Assembly (NCBI GenBank): GCA_029210265.1 | Contig: JARGNP010000001.1 | Span: 95,742 to 159,741 of the forward strand | DNA: 64,000 nt | Source of the DNA: Legionellaceae bacterium | Lineage (GTDB): Bacteria > Pseudomonadota > Gammaproteobacteria > Legionellales > Legionellaceae | Direction: 5' to 3' | Shown here: in pieces, positions 42,546 to 51,011 of the stretch | Layout of the letters: each line of letters begins with the position of its first letter | Position numbering within the stretch: the stretch's first letter is position 1 | Notes under the pieces: model-generated | The model's database searches: none | What the model saw: the letters and a program-made list of their open reading frames with translations, nothing else | What the model was told of the DNA's origin: nothing | Made by a program: the position numbers and the translations under genes

Positions 42546-43211
42546 ATGCCTTTATTTTTTTATTCACAGCTTAAAACTACTGTATATAACCAAAAAGAGC
42601 TTGATAAAATGAAAATAAATCAATCAGTCGAAGAACCACATGTGGTGATGAACGCTGAGGAACTGAAGAAGCTTGCTGCTTTTCAGGCGTCGATTGAAGA
42701 GTTATATCATTTATTTAATCAAGATTATGATCGCCCGGCTGACGATTTAAATGAAATCTTGCATGGTTTGTCGTTACAGGCAAACAAAAAAATAGCCGAC
42801 ACACAGGATATGAATGATGGTCTTGAGCCTGGGTATCTTAGGAAGCTTAACAACACCCTGAGTCACCACAAGACGACGAATCACTTAATGCTCCAGTCGA
42901 TTGGAGAAGGTGTATTCGCAACGCTAGCGCTTGCAGTGGCTGTCATTTCAATTGCAGCAATACCGCTATCGATTGCTGCCGGCGCTTTGCCTACGGCGGT
43001 AAGTGGTGTCGTGATGGCTTTAGCTGCAGGTTACACTTCATTAATTTTTGGTGAGTTAAGCTACCATACCTACAAGCTTTCTCAAGATCAGCAGCTCAAT
43101 CATATTAATAACTTTTTTAGTTCTTCTGATTCTTTAGAAAAAATAGAGCAAGAGCAAAGTAATACTTCAGTTGATCCAAGTAGCCTTCTGTCATCGACAA
43201 TGCAGTATTAG
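42546..43211 (+). CDS. Membrane protein of a local two-member family (copy 2)
   Basis: 221 residues, paralogue of the gene at 38478. Shared landmarks in order: MPLFFYSQL start, SIEELYHLFNQDYDRPADDL, LRKLNNTLSHHKTTNHL, a double hydrophobic segment (about 119-165), LIFGELSYHTYKLSQDQQLN and HINNFF. The tails differ (Ser/Gln-rich here). TAGGAG lies before the ATG. The two copies enclose the FakA/FakB-DUF1295-DUF2177 group. Confidence 0.62.
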   Translation: MPLFFYSQLKTTVYNQKELDKMKINQSVEEPHVVMNAEELKKLAAFQASIEELYHLFNQDYDRPADDLNEILHGLSLQANKKIADTQDMNDGLEPGYLRKLNNTLSHHKTTNHLMLQSIGEGVFATLALAVAVISIAAIPLSIAAGALPTAVSGVVMALAAGYTSLIFGELSYHTYKLSQDQQLNHINNFFSSSDSLEKIEQEQSNTSVDPSSLLSSTMQY

Positions 43212-43223
43212 TAATTTCTTTCT

Positions 43224-43249
43224 TGGCGTTGTTGTCAACAATGACGCCA
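43224..43249 (+). repeat. Hairpin downstream of copy 2
   Basis: TGGCGTTGTTG / CAATGACGCCA with a TCAA loop and two mismatches, 12 bases after the stop. No T-run follows. It may protect or end the transcript. Confidence 0.45.
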
Positions 43250-43365
43250 GGGAAGTGATCATGATTATAAAAATATCACCCCTCCCGTAATATTCAATAT
43301 AGTTAATAAATCATCATCAATTGCAATGTTTTTATGAGACTTGAGCAAATAGTGGTGTTTTGAAC

Positions 43366-43393
43366 TTGAGTTTCTTCAAAGCTGTTCTATAGT
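43366..43393 (+). promoter_or_regulatory. Probable promoter of the division/cell-wall cluster
   Basis: TTGAGT (43366-43371), 16-base spacer, TATAGT (43388-43393), upstream of mraZ. Confidence 0.55.
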
Positions 43394-43402
43394 GTAAGAA
43401 AG

Positions 43403-43438
43403 TGGTTTAATATAGCAAAAAAGTGGAGGATTGTGGGG
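43403..43438 (+). promoter_or_regulatory. Candidate MraZ-binding direct repeats
   Basis: GTGG(T/A/G)-type repeats at 43403, 43424 and 43434 are spaced 21 and 10 bases apart, just downstream of the promoter and before mraZ. MraZ is known to bind tandem TGGGN boxes with 10-base periodicity near its own promoter. Only the last copy matches TGGG exactly. Confidence 0.4.
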
Positions 43439-43462
43439 CGATACCTCACAAGGGGCAAGCTT

Positions 43463-43906
43463 ATGTTCCGTGGAATTAATTCAATCAATCTGGATAGCAA
43501 AGGTCGACTCGCTATTCCCGCTCGCTACCGCGACGGGTTAGGTGAGCAGGTCGTTGTGACGATTGATACGGAAGAAGCATGCCTACTGCTCTACCCTGTG
43601 TTGCAATGGCAAAAAATTGAAGACAGCCTGCAACGTTTGCCTAGTTTTAATGCCGCAGCGCGACGTATTCAGCGCTTGTTGATTGGGCATGCTACTGATA
43701 TTACGTTAGATGGAAATGGACGGACGTTACTTCCACCGCTTTTAAGGGATTATGCCAATTTAGATAAAAAGGTTGTGATGATAGGCCAAGGTAATAAATT
43801 TGAGATTTGGGATGAAGCAAGTTGGCAAGCCAAGCGCGAAACTTGGCTTAAAGAAGAAGCATCAAGCGAAGGATTGCCTGATGAATTACAAACACTTTTC
43901 CTGTGA
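43463..43906 (+). CDS. mraZ: Transcriptional regulator MraZ
   Basis: First gene of the division/cell-wall cluster, a DNA-binding repressor of that operon. The 147 residues begin MFRGINSINLDSKGRLAIPA, the AbrB-like MraZ opening, with the second copy of the fold at HATDITLDGNGRTLLPP. ATG 43463 is chosen because GGGG precedes it and all MraZ proteins start at MF(R/K)G; a GTG at 43433 is in frame but unlikely. rsmH follows after 12 bases. Confidence 0.95.
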   Translation: MFRGINSINLDSKGRLAIPARYRDGLGEQVVVTIDTEEACLLLYPVLQWQKIEDSLQRLPSFNAAARRIQRLLIGHATDITLDGNGRTLLPPLLRDYANLDKKVVMIGQGNKFEIWDEASWQAKRETWLKEEASSEGLPDELQTLFL

Positions 43907-43918
43907 TGAGGTGCTGAC

Positions 43919-44848
43919 ATGATAGGAACACACCAACCTGTTTTTTTCGAAGAAGCGATTCAAGCACTTAATATTGTACCTGACGGTATTTATATTGACG
44001 GCACGTTTGGGCGAGGTGGTCATGCTCGCGCTATTCTTGATGCTTTAGGACCTGAAGGTCGTTTAATTGCCTTAGATAAAGATGAAGATGCGATTAAACA
44101 TGCAGACACGCATTTTTCTGATGATCCGCGTTTTACAATTATTCATGATTCGTTTGCTCATATAAACGAAGTAACACAAAAACTCGGGGTTCATGGCAAA
44201 ATTTCAGGTATTTTATTGGATTTAGGTGTTTCTTCACCACAATTGGATGAAGCCGAACGTGGGTTTAGCTTTATGCGTGCAGGTCCATTGGATATGCGTA
44301 TGGATGTAACGCAAAACATGAGCGCTGAAATATTTGTTAATCAAACTGCTGAAGCAGCTATGGCCGATGTATTTAAAGAGTACGGGGAAGAGCGTTATGC
44401 ACGACGTATTGCACGCGCGATTGGGTGCGCACGTACAGAAGAGCGCATTACAACAACAACAGCGCTTGCTGAAATCGTAAAGCTTGCACACCCAGCCTGG
44501 CCTAAAAACAAACACCCAGCTACACGTGTGTTTCAAGCTATTCGGATTTATGTGAACGAAGAACTCACAGACTTAACGAAAGGTTTAAAACGTTGTCTTG
44601 AAGTACTGGCTCCAGAAGGTCGATTGGCTGTGATTAGTTTTCACTCGTTGGAAGATAGATTGGTTAAACGCTTTATGCGGACTGAATCAGAAGGACCCCG
44701 TTTTCCTAAAGGCGTTCCTGTCATGAATGAAATGCTTAAAACAAATTTTAAATGTGTAGGTAAAGCGATTAAACCCAGTGATGAAGAAGTTAAAAATAAT
44801 ATTCGTTCTCGAAGTGCAATACTCAGAGTAGGGGAGAAAACATCATGA
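43919..44848 (+). CDS. rsmH: 16S rRNA (cytosine-1402-N4)-methyltransferase RsmH
   Basis: Methylates C1402 in the ribosomal P site. The 309 residues open with the typical [13 protein letters not shown] and contain the SAM motif [34 protein letters not shown] and the C-terminal [14 protein letters not shown]. It overlaps ftsL by four bases (ATGA). The standard position after mraZ supports the call. Confidence 0.97.
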   Translation: MIGTHQPVFFEEAIQALNIVPDGIYIDGTFGRGGHARAILDALGPEGRLIALDKDEDAIKHADTHFSDDPRFTIIHDSFAHINEVTQKLGVHGKISGILLDLGVSSPQLDEAERGFSFMRAGPLDMRMDVTQNMSAEIFVNQTAEAAMADVFKEYGEERYARRIARAIGCARTEERITTTTALAEIVKLAHPAWPKNKHPATRVFQAIRIYVNEELTDLTKGLKRCLEVLAPEGRLAVISFHSLEDRLVKRFMRTESEGPRFPKGVPVMNEMLKTNFKCVGKAIKPSDEEVKNNIRSRSAILRVGEKTS

Positions 44849-45183
44849 ATGCGGCAGCGAAAGTGATGAACCAAAGTCGTTTGTTTCAAGGAGGCTCGGC
44901 GAAATTCCAAGTTTCTAAAGCCTTAGGCTTTCAAACAGCGCTACTTTTGTTGGTTTTATTAAGCGCACTTTCTGTGGTTTATGTGATTAATTTGCATCGT
45001 GTCACGTGCGGCCAAATGCAAATGGAAGAGCAACGAACACATCATTTGCAATTACAGTGGGGGCAATTGCTTCTAGAGCAAGCAAGTTTGGCAACACCCG
45101 CCCGAGTTGAGGCACTGGCTACGAATAAATTGCATATGATCTCGCCTTCACATCGGCGAACCATTGCTTTGCGTGCTGAGTGA
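44845..45183 (+). CDS. ftsL: Cell division protein FtsL
   Basis: A bitopic divisome protein that works with FtsB and FtsQ. 112 residues with a cytoplasmic basic start, one membrane helix (about 33-50, [16 protein letters not shown]) and a periplasmic coiled-coil ([13 protein letters not shown]). FtsL is poorly conserved, so order (rsmH-ftsL-ftsI) and topology carry the call. It overlaps ftsI by four bases (GTGA). Confidence 0.92.
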   Translation: MNAAAKVMNQSRLFQGGSAKFQVSKALGFQTALLLLVLLSALSVVYVINLHRVTCGQMQMEEQRTHHLQLQWGQLLLEQASLATPARVEALATNKLHMISPSHRRTIALRAE

Positions 45184-46871
45184 ACGGCGGTCATACTAAA
45201 AGCTTTAACCATAGGGCGCGATTTATAACGCTCGGATGTATTTTAAGTTTACTTCTGATTGCTTTAATCTGGCGAATGGTTGATCTCATGGTCTTAGATC
45301 GCCAGTTTTTACAAGGCCAAGGCGACGCACGTAGTGTTCGTGTTGTGAATACACCTGCCTTTCGAGGTATGATTCTCGACAGACAAGGCGCGGCACTGGC
45401 TGCCAGCACCCCGGTTCAATCACTTTGGCTCAACCCTAAAAAATTCAATCCAACACCTGCACAGCAAAAGCAATTAGCTCATTTACTTGGTATGACATCA
45501 AAAGAAATTTCAGAGCGCTTAAGTGGTGTCGAGCGACGAGGTTTTATTTATCTAAAACGTCATTTGACACCGGCTTTGGCTCAACAAATTGAAGTGTTAG
45601 GCATTCCAGGTGTTAATTTTCAACAAGAATTCAAACGTTATTATCCTGATGCCGAAAGCACCTCACAATTGCTTGGCTTTACAAATATAGATGATGATGG
45701 ATTAGAAGGATTGGAGCTTGCGTATCAAGGTTGGCTGAACGGTGTTCCTGGCAAGCGACGTGTTATTAAAGACCGCACGGGACGTATTATTGATGAACTT
45801 GAGGTGATTCAAGAGCCTAAACCTGGGCAATCGCTTCAGTTGAGTATCGATCGACGGATTCAATTTTTTGCGTATCATGAACTTCAAAAAACGATCACAC
45901 AGTTTGGTGCTAAATCGGGCTCAATCGTTGTGCTTGATACCAGCGACGGTGAAGTACTTGCCGTAGCCAATTGGCCATCGTTTAATCCCAATGCACGCGA
46001 TCGATATGAGTTAGATTCGTATCGTAACCGTGCAATTACAGATTTATTTGAACCAGGTTCGGTAACGAAGCCGTTTAGTATTGCCAGCGCCTTAGAAAGT
46101 GGAAAATTCAAGCCAGATAGTATTATTGATACACGGCCGAGTTGGATGATGGTTGAAGGCCATGCTATTCGTGATACACGGAGCTACGGTATTTTAAATG
46201 TAGAAGGCGTACTACAGCATTCAAGCAATGTGGGTGTAAGTAAAATGGCCTTGGCAAGCCCACCTGAACAGCTGATTAATTTTTTAAGACGTTGCGGTAT
46301 TGCTAATCGAACAGCCAGTGGCTATCCCGGTGAAAGTGATGGTTCTATTGTGAGTGCTTTTGAGGCAGGTCCGTTTGTTTTGGCAACGTTGAGCTTTGGT
46401 TATGGTTTTTCTATGACGACGTTACAGCTTGCTAAAATGTACGCTATTTTTGCAAACGAGGGGCGTTTATTACCGGTGCATTTATTGCATGCCGAGACAT
46501 CTGAGCTTGGGGAACGCGTGATGTCTCCTGAAATCTCGAAACAAGTTTTACATATGATGGAATCTGTGGTGAAGCGGGGAGGAACAGGAACACAAGCGGC
46601 GATTCCCGGCTATCGTGTGGCAGGAAAAACAGGCACAGCACGCATTGCAGGTAAAGACGGTTATAAAATCAAACGTTATGTAGCGAGTTTTGCAGGCATA
46701 GCACCTGCTTCAAAACCGCGTTTGGTCGTGGCTGTGGTGATCAATGAACCGAGTAAAATTTCTTATTATGGTGGGCGTGTCGCGGCACCGTTATTTGCTA
46801 AAGTCATGGAAGCTGCTCTACGTATTTTAGATGTTGAACCTGATGATGTAGGTGAGGCGCAAACTTCATGA
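45180..46871 (+). CDS. ftsI: Peptidoglycan D,D-transpeptidase FtsI (PBP3)
   Basis: Septal cross-linking enzyme. 563 residues: a short cytoplasmic start, one membrane helix (about 14-33), the PBP dimer domain with RGMILDRQGAALAAS, and the transpeptidase domain with the Ser294 motif GSVTK, SSN (HSSNVGVSK) and KTG (AGKTGTAR, Lys483). GTG start overlapping the ftsL stop. Coupled by overlap to murE as well. Confidence 0.97.
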   Translation: MNGGHTKSFNHRARFITLGCILSLLLIALIWRMVDLMVLDRQFLQGQGDARSVRVVNTPAFRGMILDRQGAALAASTPVQSLWLNPKKFNPTPAQQKQLAHLLGMTSKEISERLSGVERRGFIYLKRHLTPALAQQIEVLGIPGVNFQQEFKRYYPDAESTSQLLGFTNIDDDGLEGLELAYQGWLNGVPGKRRVIKDRTGRIIDELEVIQEPKPGQSLQLSIDRRIQFFAYHELQKTITQFGAKSGSIVVLDTSDGEVLAVANWPSFNPNARDRYELDSYRNRAITDLFEPGSVTKPFSIASALESGKFKPDSIIDTRPSWMMVEGHAIRDTRSYGILNVEGVLQHSSNVGVSKMALASPPEQLINFLRRCGIANRTASGYPGESDGSIVSAFEAGPFVLATLSFGYGFSMTTLQLAKMYAIFANEGRLLPVHLLHAETSELGERVMSPEISKQVLHMMESVVKRGGTGTQAAIPGYRVAGKTGTARIAGKDGYKIKRYVASFAGIAPASKPRLVVAVVINEPSKISYYGGRVAAPLFAKVMEAALRILDVEPDDVGEAQTS

Positions 46872-48274
46872 TATTAAATATACTTCCGGGTATTAAAATC
46901 AAAAACCTTCAAAATAATAGCCGAAAAGTATCTCCAGGCGATGTGTTTTTAGCTTACCCTGGGGCGGCATCAGACGGTAGAAATTATATTCAGCAAGCGG
47001 TGGATGCTGGCGCTGTAGCTATTGTATATGAACCTAAAAATTACACACCACCTGAGTGTGATATACCCTGTGTTGCGTATTCTAATCTAGCCGCTTCACT
47101 GGGTAAATTAGCATGTGAATATTATGGTAATCCAACACGTAAGTTGAGTGTGACCGGGGTTACGGGTACAAACGGTAAAACAACGATAGCTTATCAATTA
47201 GCTCAAGCCCATGAGTTATTAAATACTAAAACGGCCTACATGGGTACGATTGGTGAGGGGTGTGTAGGTGAGCTCAAACCGCTTCTTAATACCACGCCGG
47301 ATGCCTTACATATACAGCAGCTCTTTTATAATTATGTTCAAGAAGATATCAAAACAGTATGTATGGAGGTTTCGTCACATGCACTCTGTATGGGGCGTGT
47401 AGACGGCGTTGAATTTACGCAGGCGATTTATACGAACTTGAGTCATGAGCATTTGGATTATCATGGAACGCTTGAGGCGTATGCTGCAGCAAAAGCACAA
47501 TTATTTGCGTCTCCAGAGTTAAAAATTGCCATTATTAATCAAGATGATGACCACGCAGCGATCATGCGGGCTCAAATTCCAGACGGTTGTAAAGCACTCA
47601 CCTATGGCTTAGAGCAAGTATGTGATGTACGTGGTGTAAATTTGCGTTTAGGAATGCGGGGTAGTGTGCTTGATGTTGAGTCGGTTTTTGGGAATTTTGA
47701 ATTGCGTTTAGGTGTGTTAGGACGTTTTAATATTTATAACAGTTTGGCTGTGCTCACAAGCTTGCTTGCTTATGGTTATGCTCTGGCTGATGTTTTGGCT
47801 ATTATGCCTAAGCTTGTGTCATCACCCGGTCGGATGGAGCAAGTGTCTGACTCACCGGTTGTTTTGGTGGATTATGCGCACACACCGGATGCGCTTGAAA
47901 ACGCGCTTTCAACGCTCGCTGAGTTAAAAAAATCGCGCTTACTGGTTGTGTTTGGATGCGGTGGTGATCGAGATAAGTCAAAACGCGCAGTGATGGGGCG
48001 TATTGCGGGTGAGTATGCTGATTATGTAATTTTAACAAGCGATAACCCACGAACAGAGAACCCTGAAGCAATTCTTGATGATATACAAGCGGGACTAGAA
48101 GCCGGTCCTCAGGTTTTACGCATTGAAGACCGTAAGCAGGCGATTGAACGTGCGCTTCAATTAGCTGAATCAGATGATATTATTTTGATTGCAGGTAAAG
48201 GTCATGAAGCTTATCAAGAAATAGGTCACGAGCGTTTCCCGTTTTCTGACCAAGCGGTTGTTGAGCAATATTAG
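46868..48274 (+). CDS. murE: UDP-N-acetylmuramoyl-tripeptide synthetase MurE
   Basis: Adds meso-diaminopimelate to UDP-MurNAc-L-Ala-D-Glu. The 468 residues carry the ATP loop GTNGKTT (100-106), EVSSHAL, and DNPR near 392, the motif that selects diaminopimelate over lysine. ATG overlaps the ftsI stop. murF, mraY and murD, which normally follow, are missing; a terminator and an unrelated gene come next. Confidence 0.96.
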   Translation: MILNILPGIKIKNLQNNSRKVSPGDVFLAYPGAASDGRNYIQQAVDAGAVAIVYEPKNYTPPECDIPCVAYSNLAASLGKLACEYYGNPTRKLSVTGVTGTNGKTTIAYQLAQAHELLNTKTAYMGTIGEGCVGELKPLLNTTPDALHIQQLFYNYVQEDIKTVCMEVSSHALCMGRVDGVEFTQAIYTNLSHEHLDYHGTLEAYAAAKAQLFASPELKIAIINQDDDHAAIMRAQIPDGCKALTYGLEQVCDVRGVNLRLGMRGSVLDVESVFGNFELRLGVLGRFNIYNSLAVLTSLLAYGYALADVLAIMPKLVSSPGRMEQVSDSPVVLVDYAHTPDALENALSTLAELKKSRLLVVFGCGGDRDKSKRAVMGRIAGEYADYVILTSDNPRTENPEAILDDIQAGLEAGPQVLRIEDRKQAIERALQLAESDDIILIAGKGHEAYQEIGHERFPFSDQAVVEQY

Positions 48275-48299
48275 TTATATTCACGCCTTGCCGTGCATT

Positions 48300-48325
48300 A
48301 ATAACAAACAACGTGTTGTTATTTT
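48300..48325 (+). terminator. Probable terminator after murE
   Basis: AATAACAA / TTGTTATT (48300-48307, 48316-48323) encloses ACAACGTG and runs into TTTT. It lies 26 bases after the murE stop, so the cluster transcript appears to end here. Confidence 0.6.
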
Positions 48326-48377
48326 GTGTCTGTATATGGTAGAATAATTTAACTCAAATTTTATATTAGGTGTACTT

Positions 48378-49019
48378 ATGACGAACGTAGTTAGATTTCC
48401 CTTTGGTTCAGTCCTCATTCATGAGCACAATCAGGACAATACTGAATTTAAAAAAATCTTGGACGAAATCAATCAAGGTGGTGGGACAAGCTTTGCTCAA
48501 TATAGCGGAGGAAGAGAATTCTTTCATTTAAATCCAGACTTGAGTAAGGATGAACCTCATTTATATATAGAGGAAGATGATAACAAGTCTGATACTCATC
48601 TAAAGTATGGCAAACCAGGAAGTTTAGATTCGTTAACCTTAGCGACGTATAACTCGAGTGTTTTAGCTGAAGACAGTCCTTTGACTTTGAATTTTGAAGC
48701 ATTACAAAAGGTGAAGTGTTCGAGTAAAAATGCGATAATTTCAAGCAGTTCAAGCAGTTCAAATGCACAAGAAAATGATTTAAATAGCGGTGCTAATTTT
48801 CAGTTTGATTTTAATTTTTTCTGTATGTGTGGTGCTGTAGGTGGTGTTGTACTTCTCGTTGGCGCGCTGATAGTGAATCCCGTAGTGGCTATTGTCGGTG
48901 CTTGTATGCTTGGTGCTGGAGCAGCTGGCATGGAGTATAACCAATTTTTTAGCCCAGCTGCTCGTGATGCAAACGAAAGCACTCAAAACTCAAATAGTTT
49001 TCGTCGGGTTGATGTCTGA
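48378..49019 (+). CDS. Unknown protein with Ser run and C-terminal hydrophobic hairpin
   Basis: 213 residues, not recognised. Polar N-terminal two thirds, with an almost uninterrupted Ser run (about 121-128), then a tight hydrophobic pair (about 152-188, MCGAVGGVVLLVGALIV and VVAIVGACMLGAGAAGM) and a short polar end. The arrangement recalls the two membrane proteins at 38478 and 42546 but the sequences do not align clearly. Its 3' end overlaps the convergent nagZ by 30 bases. Confidence 0.5.
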   Translation: MTNVVRFPFGSVLIHEHNQDNTEFKKILDEINQGGGTSFAQYSGGREFFHLNPDLSKDEPHLYIEEDDNKSDTHLKYGKPGSLDSLTLATYNSSVLAEDSPLTLNFEALQKVKCSSKNAIISSSSSSSNAQENDLNSGANFQFDFNFFCMCGAVGGVVLLVGALIVNPVVAIVGACMLGAGAAGMEYNQFFSPAARDANESTQNSNSFRRVDV

Positions 49020-50051
49020 TGATTTGAATGTTGCAGCTTGAGCTGGTTGAAATTGTGATCTAGCTCGAGCTGCTCGTGTGTCGCCTTGTTCTGTAAATCG
49101 ACGCATGCTTTGCTTGAATTGCTTGATGTAGGGCGTATTTTCTTGATGAACGTGCGCAGGAAGTTGGTTTAGGCAATCTAAAAGAAGATCACGGGGTTGG
49201 TTGGCTGCAATAAGCAGGTTACAACCCGCCTCAAGTGCTTGTACGCTACGTTCTAATAAACTTCCTATATCGGCGCCTGTCATGCCAAGGCAGTCGCTGA
49301 TAATAATACCTTCAAATTCAAACTGCTTACGTAAGATGGTTTTAAGCCAATAGGACGAGAATCCTGTTGCATGCTCGGGATCTATCGCAGGAAACGTAAT
49401 GTGGGCGGGCATGACGCCGTTTAAGTGCTTAGATTTGATGAGTGATACAAATGGCTTGAGATCATGTGCCATGAGTTCATCACGTGTACGTGTATCGGTT
49501 GGCATGCTGAGGTGTGAGTCAGCAACACAGGTGCCGTGTCCTGGAAAATGTTTGCCGACGGCAGGCATTTTTGCATGATGCATGCCGTTAATAAACGCGC
49601 CGCCTAGTGCTGTGACAACATCTGGATCGGAGTGAAAGGCGCGATCAAAACCACCAATGATTTTACTGGGCCCATGCACATCTAAAACAGGAGCAAGGCT
49701 TACATCAATACCGCATTCAAGCAAATCATGCGCCATGATTTCGCCGTATTTTTGCGCTAGTTTAAGGCCTGTGGTTGAGTCAATATCATAGGTATCACCA
49801 TAAACATGTGCCGCAGGTAATGCACGAAAACCACGGCGTGATATGCGTACCACGTTTCCGCCTTCTTGATCGATAAATATAATTAAATCTGGGCGAATGG
49901 CGTGAATATGATCTACCAGTGAAATAATTGCATCGCGTGTTGGCCCAATATTACGTGCAAAAAGTATAACACCCGAGGTGTTGGGGTGATTTAGAAGCGC
50001 GAGTTCTTCGGGTAATATTTCAAGACCCAGTAAATCAACAATAACGGACAT
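48990..50051 (-). CDS. nagZ: Beta-N-acetylhexosaminidase NagZ
   Basis: Cytoplasmic GH3 enzyme that removes GlcNAc from anhydro-muropeptides in cell-wall recycling. 353 residues with FIDQEGGNVVRI, GKHFPGHGTCVADSHLSMP containing the catalytic His/Asp dyad, and SDCLGMTGAD with the nucleophile Asp. It ends a little past the family norm with a polar tail. Divergent from the purine nucleoside phosphorylase gene. Confidence 0.95.
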   Translation of the reverse strand: MSVIVDLLGLEILPEELALLNHPNTSGVILFARNIGPTRDAIISLVDHIHAIRPDLIIFIDQEGGNVVRISRRGFRALPAAHVYGDTYDIDSTTGLKLAQKYGEIMAHDLLECGIDVSLAPVLDVHGPSKIIGGFDRAFHSDPDVVTALGGAFINGMHHAKMPAVGKHFPGHGTCVADSHLSMPTDTRTRDELMAHDLKPFVSLIKSKHLNGVMPAHITFPAIDPEHATGFSSYWLKTILRKQFEFEGIIISDCLGMTGADIGSLLERSVQALEAGCNLLIAANQPRDLLLDCLNQLPAHVHQENTPYIKQFKQSMRRFTEQGDTRAARARSQFQPAQAATFKSSDINPTKTI

Positions 50052-50167
50052 GAAGTGCTCTTGATTTTAATTTAGATGGCCTAAGTATAGCAGATTATGA
50101 CAGATTCAATTGTGTCGTTTTAGATTTATCGGTATAGTCTTGGCTTTACAAAAAACGGATCAAAATC

Positions 50168-50992
50168 ATGGAAAACATGCCAAGCCCCGATGAACTTGCA
50201 CAAAAAATTCGAGAACGCGCACCTAATATTCGTCCGCGCATTGGTATTGTACTGGGTTCAGGCCTCGGGCAATTTGCAGAGCGCTTAGATAATGCGGTTT
50301 ATGTTCCCTATACTGACTTGCCGGGTTTTCCTAATGTTACCGTACACGGTCACCAAGGAATGATGGTGCTGGGTGAGTTATCTGGCGTGGGTGTGGTTTG
50401 TTTACAAGGCCGAAAACATGCTTATGAAGGATCAAGTCATGATGTGGTTAAAACGTATATCCGAACCTTAAAACGCCTGGGTTGCGAGTATTTCTTTGCG
50501 ATCAGTGCCTCTGGTTCTTTGTCTGAAGCTGTTGGCCCAGGTGAGTTAATGTTAATTAAAGATCACATTAATTTCCAAGGAACCAATCCTTTGGTCGGTC
50601 CTAATGATGATGAGTTTGGCCCACGATTTTTCCCATTAGACGATGCTTATGATCGCGAAACACGCGAAACCTTGACAGGTCTCGCCGAGAACTTACATAT
50701 TTCACTGCATGAAGGTGTTTATGCGGCTGTTATGGGACCTAATTATGAAACAGCTGCTGAAATTAAAGCGTTTCGCATGATGGGTGTTGATGCGGTTGGT
50801 ATGTCGACGGTACCTGAGGTATTAGTTGCTGTGCATTGTGGTATGAAAGTTGCGGTGATTGCTATGATTACGAACTTTGCGACGGGTCTTGCTGCGACCA
50901 GTCACTCACACAAAGCGGTTGTTGAAATGGCTTCTCAGTCGAGTGAGAAAGTGTGTATTTTACTCAAGCAGTTTATACAAACTTTAGCGTAA
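50168..50992 (+). CDS. punA: Purine nucleoside phosphorylase (trimeric, PunA/XapA type)
   Basis: Cleaves purine nucleosides with phosphate. 274 residues with the phosphate loop GIVLGSGLGQF, VHGHQGMM, GRKHAYEG, AVMGPNYETAAEIKAF and MSTVPEVLVA, then TNFATGLAATSHSH. This is the class II trimeric family. The start is ATG 50168, though ATG 50177 is possible. Single gene. Confidence 0.93.
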   Translation: MENMPSPDELAQKIRERAPNIRPRIGIVLGSGLGQFAERLDNAVYVPYTDLPGFPNVTVHGHQGMMVLGELSGVGVVCLQGRKHAYEGSSHDVVKTYIRTLKRLGCEYFFAISASGSLSEAVGPGELMLIKDHINFQGTNPLVGPNDDEFGPRFFPLDDAYDRETRETLTGLAENLHISLHEGVYAAVMGPNYETAAEIKAFRMMGVDAVGMSTVPEVLVAVHCGMKVAVIAMITNFATGLAATSHSHKAVVEMASQSSEKVCILLKQFIQTLA

Positions 50993-51011
50993 TATTCAAG
51001 ACGGGGTCGGC

